Of a stretch of DNA of 64,000 bases, positions 43,473 to 51,992 are shown piece by piece. The DNA lies in contig CAMWQI010000002.1 of assembly GCA_947176345.1 (NCBI GenBank), positions 16,286-80,285 on the forward strand, read 5' to 3'. The notes under the pieces are model-generated. The model ran no database searches. It worked only from the letters and a program-made list of their open reading frames with translations, and was not told the origin of the DNA. This DNA is from an uncultured Ruminococcus sp. (GTDB lineage: Bacteria; Bacillota; Clostridia; Oscillospirales; Ruminococcaceae). Made by a program: the position numbers and the translations under genes. Every line of letters begins with the position of its first letter. Position 1 is the stretch's first letter.

Positions 43473-44702
43473 ATGGCAAGCATAAGAAAACAAAAAAACG
43501 GTTATTTATTCCGTGTGTCGTGCGGATATGATACTAACAGAAAGCAAATTGTAAAATCAATGACATGGAAACCCGATAAAGATATGACAGCCAAACAAGC
43601 GGAAAAAGAAGCAGTCAGACAAGCGGCAATCTTTGAAAACCAGTGCAAGAACGGCATGACAGGCAATCACCGTAATATAAAGCTGTCTGAATTTTGCATT
43701 ATGTATCTCGATATTAAAAAGGACGTTCTCGCTCCACGAACATGGCACGATTACAGCAGAGCTATTGATAATCTGATAGTCCCTTTACTCGGTCACATGA
43801 AAATGTCGGACATAAAGCCGTCACACATACAGCAGTTTATTCACTACTTACAAGGCAATGTTAAACTCAAAAAAGATGGTTCGTTAGACACTGAAAGTCC
43901 TAAACTCTCAAATTCAACAATTAAACGAAAACTTACTATTTTACAATCAATATTCAGACAGGCAGTTAAACTTGATATTATTTCAAACAATCCGGCAAAT
44001 GCTGAAAAACTTACTATTCCAAAAACAATAACACCAAAAATTGAGATATTCAGCAAGCAGGAAGCAGCGGAAATGCTGTCATGTTTAGAAAGTGAACCGT
44101 TACAGTTTCAAGTGCTGATACAACTTGCAATAATGACTGGTTGCCGATGCGGTGAACTTGTCGGACTAAAATTCAGCGACATTGACTATCAGACAAACAA
44201 AATCACTGTTGAACGTTCTGCCTATAAGGTATCAGGACAACCGACGGAAATTAAACCGCCGAAAGATTATGAAGTCAGAACCATAACGATAAATAGCTAC
44301 TGTATTGAACTTATTAGGCTTTTAAAAGCCGAAAAAGAACAACAGGCTATTGAGCAGGCGGAAACATGGCATAATGAAGATTGGTTATTTACTCAGCACA
44401 ACGGCGAAATTATGAACCCTCAGACACCTACAAAGCAATTCAGCAAGTTCTTGAAAAAGCATGGACTGAAACACCGCAAATTTCATAGCTTACGTCATAC
44501 TTCCGCAACCCTGCTCCTATATGGTGGTGTTAATCTCAAACAGGTTCAGGAACGTCTCGGACATGGTGACATATCAACAACAAACAAGTATTTACACTGT
44601 ATAGCAGAAGCCGATGAGGAAGCAGCTAACGTTTTACAGAATATGCTTATCACGAAAAGGCACGTTGAAGCAGTGGAAAAAATCAAGGAAAAAACCGGCT
44701 GA
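43473..44702 (+). CDS. int: Tyrosine-recombinase integrase
   Basis: 409 residues. N-terminal arm-binding domain (RKQKNGYLFRVSCGYD), core-binding SAM-like domain, then a catalytic domain with R (TGCRCGELVGL), H-x-x-R (FHSLRHTS), H (RLGHGDIS) and the nucleophile Tyr (TTNKYLH). A P-loop is absent, as expected. GGGGGG site upstream. It ends 130 bp before the right repeat. It should recombine the 47-bp sites in tRNA-Thr for integration. No excisionase gene was recognised. Confidence 0.95.
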   Translation: MASIRKQKNGYLFRVSCGYDTNRKQIVKSMTWKPDKDMTAKQAEKEAVRQAAIFENQCKNGMTGNHRNIKLSEFCIMYLDIKKDVLAPRTWHDYSRAIDNLIVPLLGHMKMSDIKPSHIQQFIHYLQGNVKLKKDGSLDTESPKLSNSTIKRKLTILQSIFRQAVKLDIISNNPANAEKLTIPKTITPKIEIFSKQEAAEMLSCLESEPLQFQVLIQLAIMTGCRCGELVGLKFSDIDYQTNKITVERSAYKVSGQPTEIKPPKDYEVRTITINSYCIELIRLLKAEKEQQAIEQAETWHNEDWLFTQHNGEIMNPQTPTKQFSKFLKKHGLKHRKFHSLRHTSATLLLYGGVNLKQVQERLGHGDISTTNKYLHCIAEADEEAANVLQNMLITKRHVEAVEKIKEKTG

Positions 44703-44778
44703 AAGCAACGAATTACAGCAGAATTTTATGTTTTTCTGAAAACAATGTATAAATAAAGGATAATTTAATATAAATCAA

Positions 44779-44819
44779 AAAAACAGGCACTTTCTACAAG
44801 AAAGAAAATGCCTGTTTTT
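44779..44819. terminator. Element-borne terminator serving tRNA-Thr and int
   Basis: 11-bp stem (44779-44789 with 44809-44819) extended by T/A pairs, with T tracts on both sides. It lies 12 bp beyond the tRNA-Thr 3' end on the element side. Confidence 0.78.
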
Positions 44820-44829
44820 CGTTCTTTTC

Positions 44830-44876
44830 GTTGGAGCTGATGATCGGACTTGAACCGACGACCTACGCCTTACCAA
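44830..44876. repeat. Right attachment repeat inside tRNA-Thr
   Basis: Identical to 36855-36901. It covers the 3' 45 bases of the intact tRNA-Thr gene plus two bases beyond. Confidence 0.9.
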
Positions 44877-44907
44877 GGCGTTGCGCTACCGACTGTGCCA
44901 CATCAGC
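44832..44907 (-). tRNA. tRNA-Thr (anticodon GGT)
   Basis: 76 nt with encoded CCA. Acceptor GCTGATG pairs with CATCAGC, D arm GCAC/GCGC-like, anticodon stem ACGCC/GGCGT with loop TTGGTAA, T arm with TTCAAGT, discriminator T. It is the target of the element's integrase and remains intact. Confidence 0.93.
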
Positions 44908-44921
44908 AATCAACATATATT

Positions 44922-44950
44922 ATTATACACTGCTTTTCAGAAAATGTCAA
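44922..44950 (-). promoter_or_regulatory. Promoter of tRNA-Thr
   Basis: Minus strand TTGACA (44945-44950), 17 bases, TATAAT (44922-44927): full consensus. Confidence 0.85.
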
Positions 44951-44990
44951 TAGTTTTAAATTATTTTTTTGTTTTAACTATTAAAAAGCC

Positions 44991-45266
44991 TTGACAATCT
45001 TTGCAGTGTATGTTATTATAATACCATAAACTGTGAACGGATAAAACCTGTTGAAATACTTGTGCAGAGAGACTTCGGACGGTGCGAGAAGTAGAAGTAT
45101 AACAGGAAATTACATTCGGGAGTTTCTGCATTGAAACTAAGTAGGTGCGGACGTTCAGACGCGTTATAGTCTTTCGAGGTCAGAATATTTATATTCTGAT
45201 AAACTGAGGTGGTACCACGAATTAATTCGTCCTCAGACGGTTTTCATGCCGTCTGAGGATTTTTTA
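44991..45266 (+). promoter_or_regulatory. T-box riboswitch leader (probable Tyr) with its promoter
   Basis: Promoter TTGACA (44991-44996), 17 bases, TATTAT (45014-45019). Stem I base CCTGTT (45047-45052) pairs with AACAGG (45101-45106). AGAGA-type motif GCAGAGAGACTT (from 45064), candidate specifier codon TAT (45098-45100). The T-box AGGTGGTACCACG is at 45207-45219, with a 10-bp terminator (45231-45240 with 45249-45258) and a T tract. The T-box UGGU pairs with a discriminator A, as in tRNA-Tyr. It turns transcription on when uncharged tRNA accumulates. Downstream tyrS fits this. Confidence 0.88.
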
Positions 45267-45283
45267 TTTAAGGTAGTGAATTT

Positions 45284-45841
45284 ATGAAAAATCATGTCAA
45301 TTTTAAAAAAGTAATGCATACTCTTTCTTTCGCGTCTACATTGTTAACTATAATCTTATTCGCTTTAAATAACTTTATTAATTCCGGAATTTTATTAGCA
45401 TTAGCAGTAACTTCTATGACTTCTGCCTATCATTTTGATATAAGACTTATTATAGGTTATATTATTCCCTTATTCAAAGGAAAAATAAATGTTGACAGCA
45501 GATATTTTAAAGTATCAGAAACTGAAAAAAATATTTATAAGAAACTAAATGTAAAAAAATGGAAATCAAGAGTTCCTACCTATAACCCCGACGAATTTGA
45601 TATAAAGAAAAATTCAATTCAGCAACTTATAATAAATTGCTGTAATTCTGAAATTGTACATACTGCAAATATTTTTGTAAGCTATATACCAATATTATTC
45701 AGTATCTGGTTTAATTCACTGTTCGTATTTATTATAACGTCAGTTCTAGCAAGTATTTATGATTTGCAGTTTGTCATATTACAGCGATATAACAGACCAA
45801 GATTGATAAAATCTGCATATAAGAAAGAGGAAAACTTATGA
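45284..45841 (+). CDS. Membrane protein resembling CrtO-type acyltransferases
   Basis: 185 residues with about four membrane helices. The centre has YKKLNVKKWKSRVPTYNPDE, then KKNSIQQLIINCCNSEIVHTAN, and the end has FVILQRYNRPRL. These resemble the family of glycosyl-diaponeurosporenoate acyltransferases (CrtO) and related proteins. Starts 17 bp after the T-box terminator (site AAGGTAG). Its stop overlaps the next gene's ATG in ATGA. No carotenoid genes lie in the window, so the substrate is unknown. Family call weak to moderate. Confidence 0.6.
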   Translation: MKNHVNFKKVMHTLSFASTLLTIILFALNNFINSGILLALAVTSMTSAYHFDIRLIIGYIIPLFKGKINVDSRYFKVSETEKNIYKKLNVKKWKSRVPTYNPDEFDIKKNSIQQLIINCCNSEIVHTANIFVSYIPILFSIWFNSLFVFIITSVLASIYDLQFVILQRYNRPRLIKSAYKKEENL

Positions 45842-46737
45842 AGATACTTGTAACAGGTGGTACTGTTTTTGTAAGCCGTTATACTGCGGAGTATTTCGTG
45901 AAAAAGGGGCATGATGTTTATGTACTCAACAGAAATACAAAACCACAGCCCAAAAATGTAACTCTTATAAACTGTGACAGGCATAATATAGGTGAAAAGC
46001 TGAAAAATATTTATTTCGATGCAGTTATTGATGTGACCGCATACAACGAAACTGATATAAAAGATATTTTAAATTCTCTTGGCGATTTCGGCAATTATAT
46101 AATGATAAGTTCAAGTGCCGTATATCCTGAAACGAATCTACAGCCATTTACAGAAAATCAGGAATATGGATTTAATATTCACTGGGAAGATTACGGCATA
46201 AATAAAATAAACGCTGAAAAGTATCTTCTTGAAAAACTTCCTCATGCTTATATTATTCGTCCGCCTTATCTTTACGGCAAAATGAATAATCTTTACAGAG
46301 AAGCATTTGTATTTGAATGTGCTGAAAAAAATATGCCGTTTTTTGTACCTGAAAACAAGAAAATGAAATTGCAGTTTTTTGATATTGAGGATTTATGCTT
46401 ATTTATTGAAAAAATCATTGAAAGTAAACCTCAAAATCATATTTTTAATGCAGGCAATCCCGAAACCGTAACCATAGAAGAATGGGTTAAAATCTGTTAC
46501 GGAATACTCGGCAAAGTTCCCGATATAAGATGTGTAAAGCCTGAAATAAATCAGCGTATGTACTTCCCATTCAGGAATTATGAATATATACTTGATGTTA
46601 CAAAGCAGATGGAATTGATACCCGATGTCAAACCTCTTGAAATAGGCTTAAAACAGTCTTATGAGTGGTACATAAATAACCGTGAGCTGATAGTCCGCAA
46701 GGATTATTTACAGTATATAAAAGATAATTTAATATAA
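45838..46737 (+). CDS. NAD-dependent epimerase/dehydratase-like protein (extended SDR)
   Basis: 299 residues. N-terminal Rossmann fold with KILVTGGTVFVSRY. The usual TGGTGFIG glycine pattern is altered (TVFVS), as in some plant-mRNA-binding-like SDR relatives. Central MISSSAVYP, catalytic-like YGINKINAEKYL (YxxxK pattern in part), and PPYLYGK. Co-translated with the preceding gene by the ATGA overlap, 12 bp before tyrS. Could act on a nucleotide sugar or be a non-catalytic NAD-binding protein. Substrate unknown. Confidence 0.8.
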   Translation: MKILVTGGTVFVSRYTAEYFVKKGHDVYVLNRNTKPQPKNVTLINCDRHNIGEKLKNIYFDAVIDVTAYNETDIKDILNSLGDFGNYIMISSSAVYPETNLQPFTENQEYGFNIHWEDYGINKINAEKYLLEKLPHAYIIRPPYLYGKMNNLYREAFVFECAEKNMPFFVPENKKMKLQFFDIEDLCLFIEKIIESKPQNHIFNAGNPETVTIEEWVKICYGILGKVPDIRCVKPEINQRMYFPFRNYEYILDVTKQMELIPDVKPLEIGLKQSYEWYINNRELIVRKDYLQYIKDNLI

Positions 46738-46749
46738 AGGAGAAAAATT

Positions 46750-47964
46750 ATGACGACTTTTGAAGAACTTAAAAGACGTGGTTTGCTTGCACAGCTAACC
46801 GACGAAAAAGAAATTGAAGAACTCATCAACAAGGGCGAAGCTACTTTTTATATCGGTTTTGACCCTACAGCCGATAGTCTGCACGTCGGTCACTTCATGG
46901 CATTGTGCCTTATGAAAAGACTTCAGATGGCTGGAAACAAACCTATTGTACTTCTGGGCGGAGGTACTGGCATGATTGGTGACCCCTCCGGAAAAACCGA
47001 TATGCGTAAAATGCTTACACCTGAAACTATTCAGCATAATGTTGACTGCTTTCTGAAACAAATGAGCCGTTTTATTGACTTTTCAGACGGCAAGGCTATA
47101 GCTGTAAATAATGCTGACTGGCTTATGAACCTGAATTACGTTGAACTTCTCCGTGAAGTCGGTGCTTGTTTTAGTGTAAACCGTATGCTTACTGCCGAAT
47201 GCTATAAGCAGAGAATGGAACGTGGACTTTCGTTCCTTGAATTTAACTACATGATTATGCAAAGTTACGATTTCTATAAACTTTTTCAGGAATACGGCTG
47301 TAATATGCAGTTTGGTGGTGATGACCAGTGGAGCAATATGCTTGGTGGTACTGAACTTATCAGGCGTAAACTTGGAAAAGACGCTTATGCTATGACAATA
47401 ACCCTCCTCCTCAATAGTGAGGGTAAGAAAATGGGCAAGACCGAAAAAGGTGCTGTATGGCTTGACCCTGAAAAAACATCACCTTATGAATTTTTCCAGT
47501 ACTGGCGTAATGTTGCAGACGCTGATGTTATCAAGTGCCTTAAAATGCTTACATTCGTACCGATTGAGGAAATAGAGGAAATGGAAAAAACTCTTGAGGG
47601 AGCAGGTTTCAACAAGGCTAAGGAACTCCTTGCCTATGAACTCACAAAACTTGTACACGGTGAGGAAGAAGCCGAAAAAGCAAAGTCTGCCTCTAAGGCA
47701 CTTTTCGGCGGAAGTGGTTCAGACGAAAATATGCCCATTGCTGAAATTTCAGCCAGTGACCTCACAGACGGAAAAATAGGTCTGCTGAATCTTATTGTAA
47801 AAGCCGGTCTTGCACCGTCCGTATCAGAGGCAAGAAGACTTGTACAACAGGGCGGAATTACTGTCAATGATGAAAAAATAACAGACCCTAAGTCACAGAT
47901 AGCTCCCGACGGCGTTATTATCCGCAAGGGAAAAAAGGCATTCAAGAAAATTGCCGTTATATAA
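46750..47964 (+). CDS. tyrS: Tyrosyl-tRNA synthetase
   Basis: 404 residues. Class I synthetase with HVGHF (HIGH), GGDDQWSN tyrosine/tRNA pocket, KKMGKT (KMSKS variant) and a C-terminal S4 RNA-binding domain (about 340-400). AAAGGAG site. Charges tRNA-Tyr with tyrosine. Third gene behind the T-box leader, which probably induces it on tyrosine starvation. Confidence 0.97.
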   Translation: MTTFEELKRRGLLAQLTDEKEIEELINKGEATFYIGFDPTADSLHVGHFMALCLMKRLQMAGNKPIVLLGGGTGMIGDPSGKTDMRKMLTPETIQHNVDCFLKQMSRFIDFSDGKAIAVNNADWLMNLNYVELLREVGACFSVNRMLTAECYKQRMERGLSFLEFNYMIMQSYDFYKLFQEYGCNMQFGGDDQWSNMLGGTELIRRKLGKDAYAMTITLLLNSEGKKMGKTEKGAVWLDPEKTSPYEFFQYWRNVADADVIKCLKMLTFVPIEEIEEMEKTLEGAGFNKAKELLAYELTKLVHGEEEAEKAKSASKALFGGSGSDENMPIAEISASDLTDGKIGLLNLIVKAGLAPSVSEARRLVQQGGITVNDEKITDPKSQIAPDGVIIRKGKKAFKKIAVI

Positions 47965-47966
47965 AC

Positions 47967-47996
47967 AAAAAAGAGGCTTTTTACAGCCTCTTTTTT
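47967..47996. terminator. Bidirectional terminator of tyrS and spoVM
   Basis: 12-bp stem (47967-47978 with 47985-47996), 6-base loop, T runs on both sides. It ends 1 bp before the spoVM stop codon. Confidence 0.85.
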
Positions 47997-47997
47997 A

Positions 47998-48081
47998 TTA
48001 TTCCTGTTCTTTTTTTATCTTGAAAATCACCCTCAGAAAACCGGAAAGAAATTTCGGACTGCGTATCACTACAATTTTCAT
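47998..48081 (-). CDS. spoVM: Stage V sporulation protein M (27 aa)
   Basis: 27 residues, MKIVVIRSPKFL then SGFLRVIFKIKKEQE: an amphipathic helix with the SPKFLSG signature of SpoVM, the peptide that recognises the positively curved forespore membrane and anchors the spore coat. GGGGGG site upstream of the ATG. Sits next to thiN and rsgA, the position held by spoVM in Bacillus, which supports the call. It implies endospore formation or its recent loss in the lineage. Too short for ordinary gene finders. Confidence 0.85.
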   Translation of the reverse strand: MKIVVIRSPKFLSGFLRVIFKIKKEQE

Positions 48082-48147
48082 TATGTATCCCCCCTTTGCT
48101 GATATACTTTTATTATATTCAGCAAACGGAGTTTTGTTCCTATCTTC

Positions 48148-48759
48148 CTATCTTCCTGACCTCACAATGAGTGCAAGACCTTTTTCAATAGTTATAACTG
48201 CCGTATCAGTTATTTCATTGCTCACTCCTATAGGAAAACTTTGTGTGAAAATATAATCTTCAACAGGATATTTAACGCCTGTCATTTTTTTTACATAAAG
48301 TTTTTCGGTCAATGAAAATACTGAAAAATACCAGTTTTTATATTTATGATATGTTTCAGTGCCTTTGCCTTGTAAAGTAATTATATTGTTTTCGTCATAT
48401 ATTGACATTTTACAGTTATTTTCATAGGCATATATAAGAGTTTGTATATTTGCGAATGTATGGTCAAAACGCCCTCCGGTTGCACCGTAAAGCCTTATAT
48501 TGTCCGCACCTCTTTCAAGTGCAAGCTTTACTGCAAGCATGGTGTCTGTATCGTCTTTTTCAGGAACACTCCGGAAAACCTCATGACATGACGGAATTTC
48601 ACCGGTATATGAATCAAAGTCACCAGTTATAATATCCGGGGATATGTTGAGTTTTTCAGCATGAATAATTCCCCTGTCGGCACATATAATCAAATCGGCT
48701 TTTGTATCAATAAAGCTGTAATCCTGAATTTCACTTCCGGCAAATATTATAGCTGTCAT
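48148..48759 (-). CDS. thiN: Thiamine pyrophosphokinase
   Basis: 203 residues from the ATG at 48759, which overlaps the rsgA stop and has AAAGGA nine bases upstream. Moves pyrophosphate from ATP to thiamine. Motifs: ADLIICADRG, GDFDS, PEKDDTDTMLA and GATGGRFDHT. Fits its conserved place between rsgA and spoVM. Confidence 0.95.
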   Translation of the reverse strand: MTAIIFAGSEIQDYSFIDTKADLIICADRGIIHAEKLNISPDIITGDFDSYTGEIPSCHEVFRSVPEKDDTDTMLAVKLALERGADNIRLYGATGGRFDHTFANIQTLIYAYENNCKMSIYDENNIITLQGKGTETYHKYKNWYFSVFSLTEKLYVKKMTGVKYPVEDYIFTQSFPIGVSNEITDTAVITIEKGLALIVRSGR

Positions 48760-49628
48760 AATTCCCATTCCTTTAACTGTTTTGCCTCATCATACATAGT
48801 GCAGTAACTTTCATGACGGCTTATGGAAATTTTACCCTCATTGAGTGCCTCAATGACCTTACAACCCTTTTCGCACGTATGCGAACAGTCACGAAAACGG
48901 CAGTCTGTATACTCCTTAAATTCACGGAAACAGTCTGCTAACTCCTCTTTGCGTATTATGTCATAACTGTTTGTATCGAAAGTTGAAAATCCTGCCGTAT
49001 CAGCAATATATCCGCCGTCCGCCAGCTTGTAAAGCTGTGCATGACGCGTTGTATGCTTGCCTCTGCCAAGCTTTTTACTGATTTCAGCAGTCGGGATATT
49101 AAGTGACGGGTCAACGGCATTCAAGAGCGTTGACTTGCCTGCTCCGGAATTTCCTGTCAATGCACTTATTTTTCCCCTGAAAAGTTCCTTTATATTCCGG
49201 ACAGTTTCGGGATTATTGTAATAAACTTCAAAAACATCAATGCCGATATTCTGGTATATTTCTTTTATTCCGGAACTATCTCCTAAATCTGTTTTTGTTA
49301 TTACAACAACCGGAGTTATCTCCTTATATTCTGCAATGGCAATAAATTTGTCAAGAAGCAGATAATTAGGAGACGGACTGCACGTTGAGACAATAAATAT
49401 AAGCTGGTCTAAATTTGCAAGAGGAGGTCTTATTATACAGTTTTTTCTTTCAAGGACTTCAGAAATAACTCCGTCAGTTATTTCAACATTATCCCCTGTG
49501 TATAAACTTATACCTTTATTGCGGAAAACTCCCCTTGCCTTGCATTCATAAATGCCGTCAGGGGTCTCTACTGTGTAGAGACCCCCTAAGCATTTAGTTA
49601 TAATTCCGCTTGTTATGGTCTTACCCAT
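48756..49628 (-). CDS. rsgA: Ribosome small subunit-dependent GTPase A
   Basis: 290 residues. Circularly permuted GTPase with N-terminal OB fold, TKTDL (G4), GNSGAGKSTLLN (P-loop), DTAGF (G3), then a zinc-binding CxxxxxC...HTCEKGC tail. Assists late 30S assembly. Three bases from prkC, and overlaps thiN. Confidence 0.97.
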   Translation of the reverse strand: MGKTITSGIITKCLGGLYTVETPDGIYECKARGVFRNKGISLYTGDNVEITDGVISEVLERKNCIIRPPLANLDQLIFIVSTCSPSPNYLLLDKFIAIAEYKEITPVVVITKTDLGDSSGIKEIYQNIGIDVFEVYYNNPETVRNIKELFRGKISALTGNSGAGKSTLLNAVDPSLNIPTAEISKKLGRGKHTTRHAQLYKLADGGYIADTAGFSTFDTNSYDIIRKEELADCFREFKEYTDCRFRDCSHTCEKGCKVIEALNEGKISISRHESYCTMYDEAKQLKEWEL

Positions 49629-49631
49629 TAA

Positions 49632-51971
49632 TTAATAAGCATAAGGGAAGTAGTTGCCATATACGTCAAAATAGCCGTATCCGTCGCCAGCATCGCGGTC
49701 AAATACACCCACTAATGATGGGTTAAATGAAGTAGTTACCTGTGGCTCTACATATTCTGTAGGAGCTTCTGTTACAGGCTCTACATAAGGAGGTTCTGTT
49801 TCAGGTTCAATATATTCTTGCGGAGCTTCCGTCGGTGCTTCTGTAGGAGCTTCTGTCGGTGCTTCAGTTGGTGCTGCACTATCAAGACCACCTACTGAAG
49901 TGAATGCTGCATTGATGTCTTCTGTCTGTACCTTTACTTCACCTGTAGCAAAGTTAAAGAAATAAGAACCAATCTGCGCTCTTACACCTGTATTCATGTT
50001 AGTGAGGACTACAACTACAGATACATTTTCACCTGAACCCTTTACGTTCTGGCTTACCTGACTCATTTCAGGAACAAGAAGTGTATTTGTAGACTCTGTA
50101 GAAGTTGAACCGTCTTCGTTTGTGATTACAAAGTCAATAACAAATCTACCATTAGCTTTTTCAGGGAAAGGAACTGTGAAAGGAATTTCACCATCTGGTG
50201 CTACACCGTTGCTGACATAGAAAATAATTTCTGTTCCCTCATCAACCTTTGCACCCTTGCTTATGCTCTGTTCAATAACCTTGCCTTCTTCTTCATATGA
50301 TGCCTTAAGTTCAGTTACCGGCTTAAGACCAGCATATTCAGCGAGTGTAACTGCATCGTCTGCAATCTGTCCTACATAGTCGTCAACACTTACCTGTCCG
50401 GCATCAACACCCATACTTACATAAAGTACAATTGTTGCACCCTTGTGTACTTCTGTACCAACTTCCGGCTCTGTGCTTATTACATAACCTTTCTGGATTT
50501 CTGTGCTTGATGAATTTTTGATTTCACATTCAAGACCACGCTGTTTCAATTGGTCTCTTGCGAGTTCGGAGTTCATGTTAGTAACGTTAGGAACTTCAAT
50601 GGTTTCCATACCCTTACTGATTTTAACTTTAAGAACGTCACCACGCTTAAATTCTGTTCCAGGGTCAACGCTCTGTTCAAAGATACATCCCTCATCAAGT
50701 TCGTTGTAGTCTGAACCTTCCATTTCAAACTGAATATTGTTTCCGTACTGACTGACAGCTGCATTGTAATCCATGCCATAGAAATCAGGCATTTTGAAGT
50801 CATTTGTCTGACCATCGCCCTTTATAAGTCCGCTAAGGAGAGTTGCAACAAAAATTACAGCAACGATAATTACAACAACGACTATTGCCGTAAGCACGGG
50901 AACAACCAGTGATGAACGTTCTTCAACATCATCATCGGGGTCATCGTCGTCAGGTTCTTCATATACCAGTTGTTTTTTTCCACGCTGTACCGGTGGTTCA
51001 GCGACTTTTGTTTTCTTCTTTCCTTTGCCCTTACCGTTTTCTTCGTTTTCAATTACATCATCATAATCCGGAACGGCAGAAACATATTCGTCGTCGTCTT
51101 CATATTCTTCGTCCTCTTCCTGATAATAGCCGAATGTCATATTAGGATTAACCTTGAAAGCGTCAATATCGCTAATCATTTCAGCGGTAGACTGGTATCT
51201 GTCTGCCGGGTCTTTTTCCATAGCACGCAATACTATTTCTTCCAGTCCGTCCGGAATATCTGGATTTAAAGCACGTGGGCGTTCCGGTATATCCTGCATA
51301 TGCATAACTGCAATTGCAACCGGATTATCGCTGTCAAATGGTTTTTTACCGGTAAGCATTTCATACATCATTGCACCGACTGAATAAATATCACTCTTAG
51401 CGTCGGTAACGTCTCCGCTTGCCTGTTCAGGACTGATATAATGAACACTTCCTATAGCCTGGTCGGTAGCGGTCTTGCCCTCTTCACGAGCGAACTTAGC
51501 AATTCCGAAATCCATGACCTTTATTGTGCCGTCTGTGAACATCATAATATTCTGTGGCTTTATATCACGGTGAACAATTCCTTTATCGTGTGCGTGCTGT
51601 AAAGCCCTTAAAATCTGTATAACAAAATGTACAGTATCTTTCCATGTAAGGACTTTTTCTTCCTCAATATATTCTTTAAGAGTTATACCATCGATATATT
51701 CCATGACGATATACTGAATTTTTTCAGAAAATCCAACATCATAGATTTTAACAATATTAGGGTGTGAAAGAACTGCAATTGCCTTTGATTCGTTTCTGAA
51801 CCTGCGGAGAAAATCTTCATTTTCCGCATATTCTTTTTTAAGAATTTTAATTGCAACGTCCTTTTGGTCCATCACGTCGATACCTTTATAGACTTCAGCC
51901 ATACCGCCTACACCTATAAGTTCGGTGATTTCGTATCTTCCGTCGAGTTTTTTGCCAATGTACTTATCCAT
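49632..51971 (-). CDS. prkC: PASTA-domain Ser/Thr kinase
   Basis: 779 residues. Cytoplasmic kinase (about 12-270) with YKGID..., VHRDIKPQNIM and DFGIAKF. An acidic juxtamembrane segment (280-350) is followed by a membrane helix (about 358-385). Three outer PASTA repeats (about 390-600) bind muropeptides. Then comes a beta domain and a Pro/Thr/Glu-rich tail with repeated TEAP (four times) and a Tyr-rich end. Controls growth, spore germination and wall metabolism, partnered with the adjacent phosphatase. The C-terminal extension beyond the PASTA repeats is unusual compared with Bacillus PrkC. Confidence 0.96.
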   Translation of the reverse strand: MDKYIGKKLDGRYEITELIGVGGMAEVYKGIDVMDQKDVAIKILKKEYAENEDFLRRFRNESKAIAVLSHPNIVKIYDVGFSEKIQYIVMEYIDGITLKEYIEEEKVLTWKDTVHFVIQILRALQHAHDKGIVHRDIKPQNIMMFTDGTIKVMDFGIAKFAREEGKTATDQAIGSVHYISPEQASGDVTDAKSDIYSVGAMMYEMLTGKKPFDSDNPVAIAVMHMQDIPERPRALNPDIPDGLEEIVLRAMEKDPADRYQSTAEMISDIDAFKVNPNMTFGYYQEEDEEYEDDDEYVSAVPDYDDVIENEENGKGKGKKKTKVAEPPVQRGKKQLVYEEPDDDDPDDDVEERSSLVVPVLTAIVVVVIIVAVIFVATLLSGLIKGDGQTNDFKMPDFYGMDYNAAVSQYGNNIQFEMEGSDYNELDEGCIFEQSVDPGTEFKRGDVLKVKISKGMETIEVPNVTNMNSELARDQLKQRGLECEIKNSSSTEIQKGYVISTEPEVGTEVHKGATIVLYVSMGVDAGQVSVDDYVGQIADDAVTLAEYAGLKPVTELKASYEEEGKVIEQSISKGAKVDEGTEIIFYVSNGVAPDGEIPFTVPFPEKANGRFVIDFVITNEDGSTSTESTNTLLVPEMSQVSQNVKGSGENVSVVVVLTNMNTGVRAQIGSYFFNFATGEVKVQTEDINAAFTSVGGLDSAAPTEAPTEAPTEAPTEAPQEYIEPETEPPYVEPVTEAPTEYVEPQVTTSFNPSLVGVFDRDAGDGYGYFDVYGNYFPYAY

Positions 51972-51992
51972 TTCCTCTTTTTTCCTCCTGTT

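Larger units (their letters stand above)
36855..44876 (+). mobile_element. Integrated phage-satellite-like element in tRNA-Thr
   Basis: About 8.0 kb bounded by identical 47-bp repeats (36855-36901 and 44830-44876) that are the 3' part of tRNA-Thr. Gene order: Mor-like, gp26-like, DUF3486-like, CI-like (reverse), Cro-like, DUF6075-like, a small acidic protein, primase-helicase, tyrosine integrase. Structural phage genes, large terminase and lysis genes are absent, so it cannot make particles by itself. The integrase lies next to the intact tRNA, as usual. The circular form would be 7975 bp. I infer a phage satellite; a plasmid-like integrative element is the alternative. Confidence 0.85.

Noticed and set aside
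44991..45266. T-box leader specific for threonine because tRNA-Thr is adjacent
   Set aside because: The tRNA is on the opposite strand with its own promoter; discriminator pairing and tyrS fit Tyr.
47951..48256. 101-codon plus-strand frame
   Set aside because: Overlaps the tyrS terminator, spoVM and the thiN end; no own site.
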